DNA of 6,852 nucleotides from an uncultured Akkermansia sp. (GTDB lineage Bacteria > Verrucomicrobiota > Verrucomicrobiia > Verrucomicrobiales > Akkermansiaceae): contig CAJGDB010000095.1 of NCBI GenBank assembly GCA_904502165.1, positions 1-6,852 of the forward strand, read 5' to 3'. Shown piece by piece: positions 6,347-6,852 of the stretch; within the stretch, counting starts at the first letter, position 1; each line of letters opens with the position of its first letter. The position numbers were made by a program, and so were the translations under genes. A model generated the notes under the pieces. It searched no databases and had not been told where the DNA came from. It saw only the letters and a list, made by a program, of their open reading frames with translations.

Positions 6347-6852
6347 TCAGAACCGCCACCCCAGACCCGCATAGATGATATGCTGTGTCAGCGTATCCTC
6401 GTGGTGCATATTCGTGTAGGTGCGACCGAAATCATAGCCCGCCTGCACGTAGAGTCGCTCGCTGCATTGCACTTTGAGACCTCCCCCTGCGGCAAACGTA
6501 AAGCCGTTGTAACTGGTTGAATGGCGGTAGTAGGCGGTATGTTCCTTGTAATGGCCGAAGGCCCAGCCGGCCTTGCCGCCCAGGAAAAGGAATATCTCAT
6601 CCGTGATTCCCAGGTTGAGGGTGTAACCGGCTGTCAGGGGCAGGTGGAACAAATCCTGCTCCACCCGGTCTTCGTAGCGGAGCAGGTGGTCATCCCCCCA
6701 TTGAGGGGCGGCATGCACGCTGAATTGATGGCGAATCTGGGATGCGCCGTTGCTGTACAGCTCCAGACCGGTGCGGAAGCCCCAGGTATCAGGGGTGTGG
6801 GAGCCGCCAATGGCATAAAGCCCGTCCACCCTCCATGTGGGTTGCCAGTCCC
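6347..6852 (-). CDS. outer-membrane beta-barrel protein, 5' end missing
   Basis: Reading leftwards, the frame is open from the right edge to TGA at 6347-6349, giving about 168 residues of the C-terminal part. The open frame continues past an internal GTG at 6829 with sequence of the same kind (QPTWRVDGLYAIGG), so that codon is not the start. The protein alternates polar and hydrophobic residues in strands separated by turns: GFRTGLELYSNG, HQFSVHAAPQWGDD, LPLTAGYTLNLG, EIFLFLGGKAGWAFGHY, GFTFAAGGGLKVQ, LYVQAGYDFGRTY and IIYAGLGWRF. The last residue is Phe, the BAM-recognition feature of outer-membrane barrels. It resembles small OmpA/OmpW-like porin-family barrels, but I cannot name a subfamily or ligand. 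It converges on the yggS-like gene with 78 bp between the stops. A G6 run on the coding strand lies at 6694-6699. Confidence 0.75.
   Translation of the reverse strand, partial: DWQPTWRVDGLYAIGGSHTPDTWGFRTGLELYSNGASQIRHQFSVHAAPQWGDDHLLRYEDRVEQDLFHLPLTAGYTLNLGITDEIFLFLGGKAGWAFGHYKEHTAYYRHSTSYNGFTFAAGGGLKVQCSERLYVQAGYDFGRTYTNMHHEDTLTQHIIYAGLGWRF

Noticed and set aside
6269..6520. An 83-codon + strand frame starting right after the yggS-like stop (TGAATG)
   Set aside because: Most of it overlaps the beta-barrel gene on the opposite strand, and its product has no protein-like features. The junction is probably chance.
6827..6829. GTG at 6829 as the start of the minus-strand barrel protein
   Set aside because: The frame stays open to the window edge with strand-like sequence, and no signal peptide follows the GTG. 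It is internal.

Overview
The window is about 6.9 kb of compact, moderately high-GC bacterial DNA from a Gram-negative organism: it encodes an outer-membrane efflux lipoprotein and a beta-barrel protein ending in Phe. An RRM-type RNA-binding protein with an Arg-rich N-terminal arm, together with the absence of Shine-Dalgarno sequences before every visible start, suggests the Verrucomicrobiota/Planctomycetota (PVC) side of the tree. An Akkermansia-like genome is my best guess. This assignment is inference from gene style, not from a marker gene.

Bases 1-4502 (+ strand) hold the distal part of one operon for a MacAB-TolC-type tripartite exporter. It runs: a periplasmic adaptor (MacA/HlyD-like, 5' end outside the window), an ABC ATPase (MacB/LolD-like), an FtsX-fold permease whose ATG overlaps the ATPase stop (ATGA), and a NodT-family outer-membrane factor with a lipoprotein signal 22 bp further on. 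Together they would form a complete inner-membrane to outer-membrane conduit. The MacB function is split into two polypeptides rather than fused as in E. coli. The substrate cannot be read from sequence.

Bases 4503-4730 are a 228-bp gap with a 23-bp imperfect palindrome, a possible promoter and two GC-rich hairpins that can pair in alternative ways. It precedes a monocistronic gene for a 222-aa RRM protein (basic arm, short hydrophobic helix, RRM, acidic tail), which is closed by a strong Rho-independent terminator (5423-5462).

Bases 5579-6268 encode the YggS/PROSC-type PLP-homeostasis protein. An extended -10 element ends 6 nt before its ATG, so its mRNA may be leaderless. Convergent to it on the minus strand is the 3' end of an outer-membrane beta-barrel gene that runs off the right edge.

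I see no CRISPR array, tRNA, rRNA, insertion sequence or phage gene, and no clearly new multi-gene system. The observations that merit a second look are regulatory (leaderless start, leader hairpins, palindromes), the RRM protein's architecture, an extra segment in the permease, and recurrent G6-G7 runs in the envelope genes.
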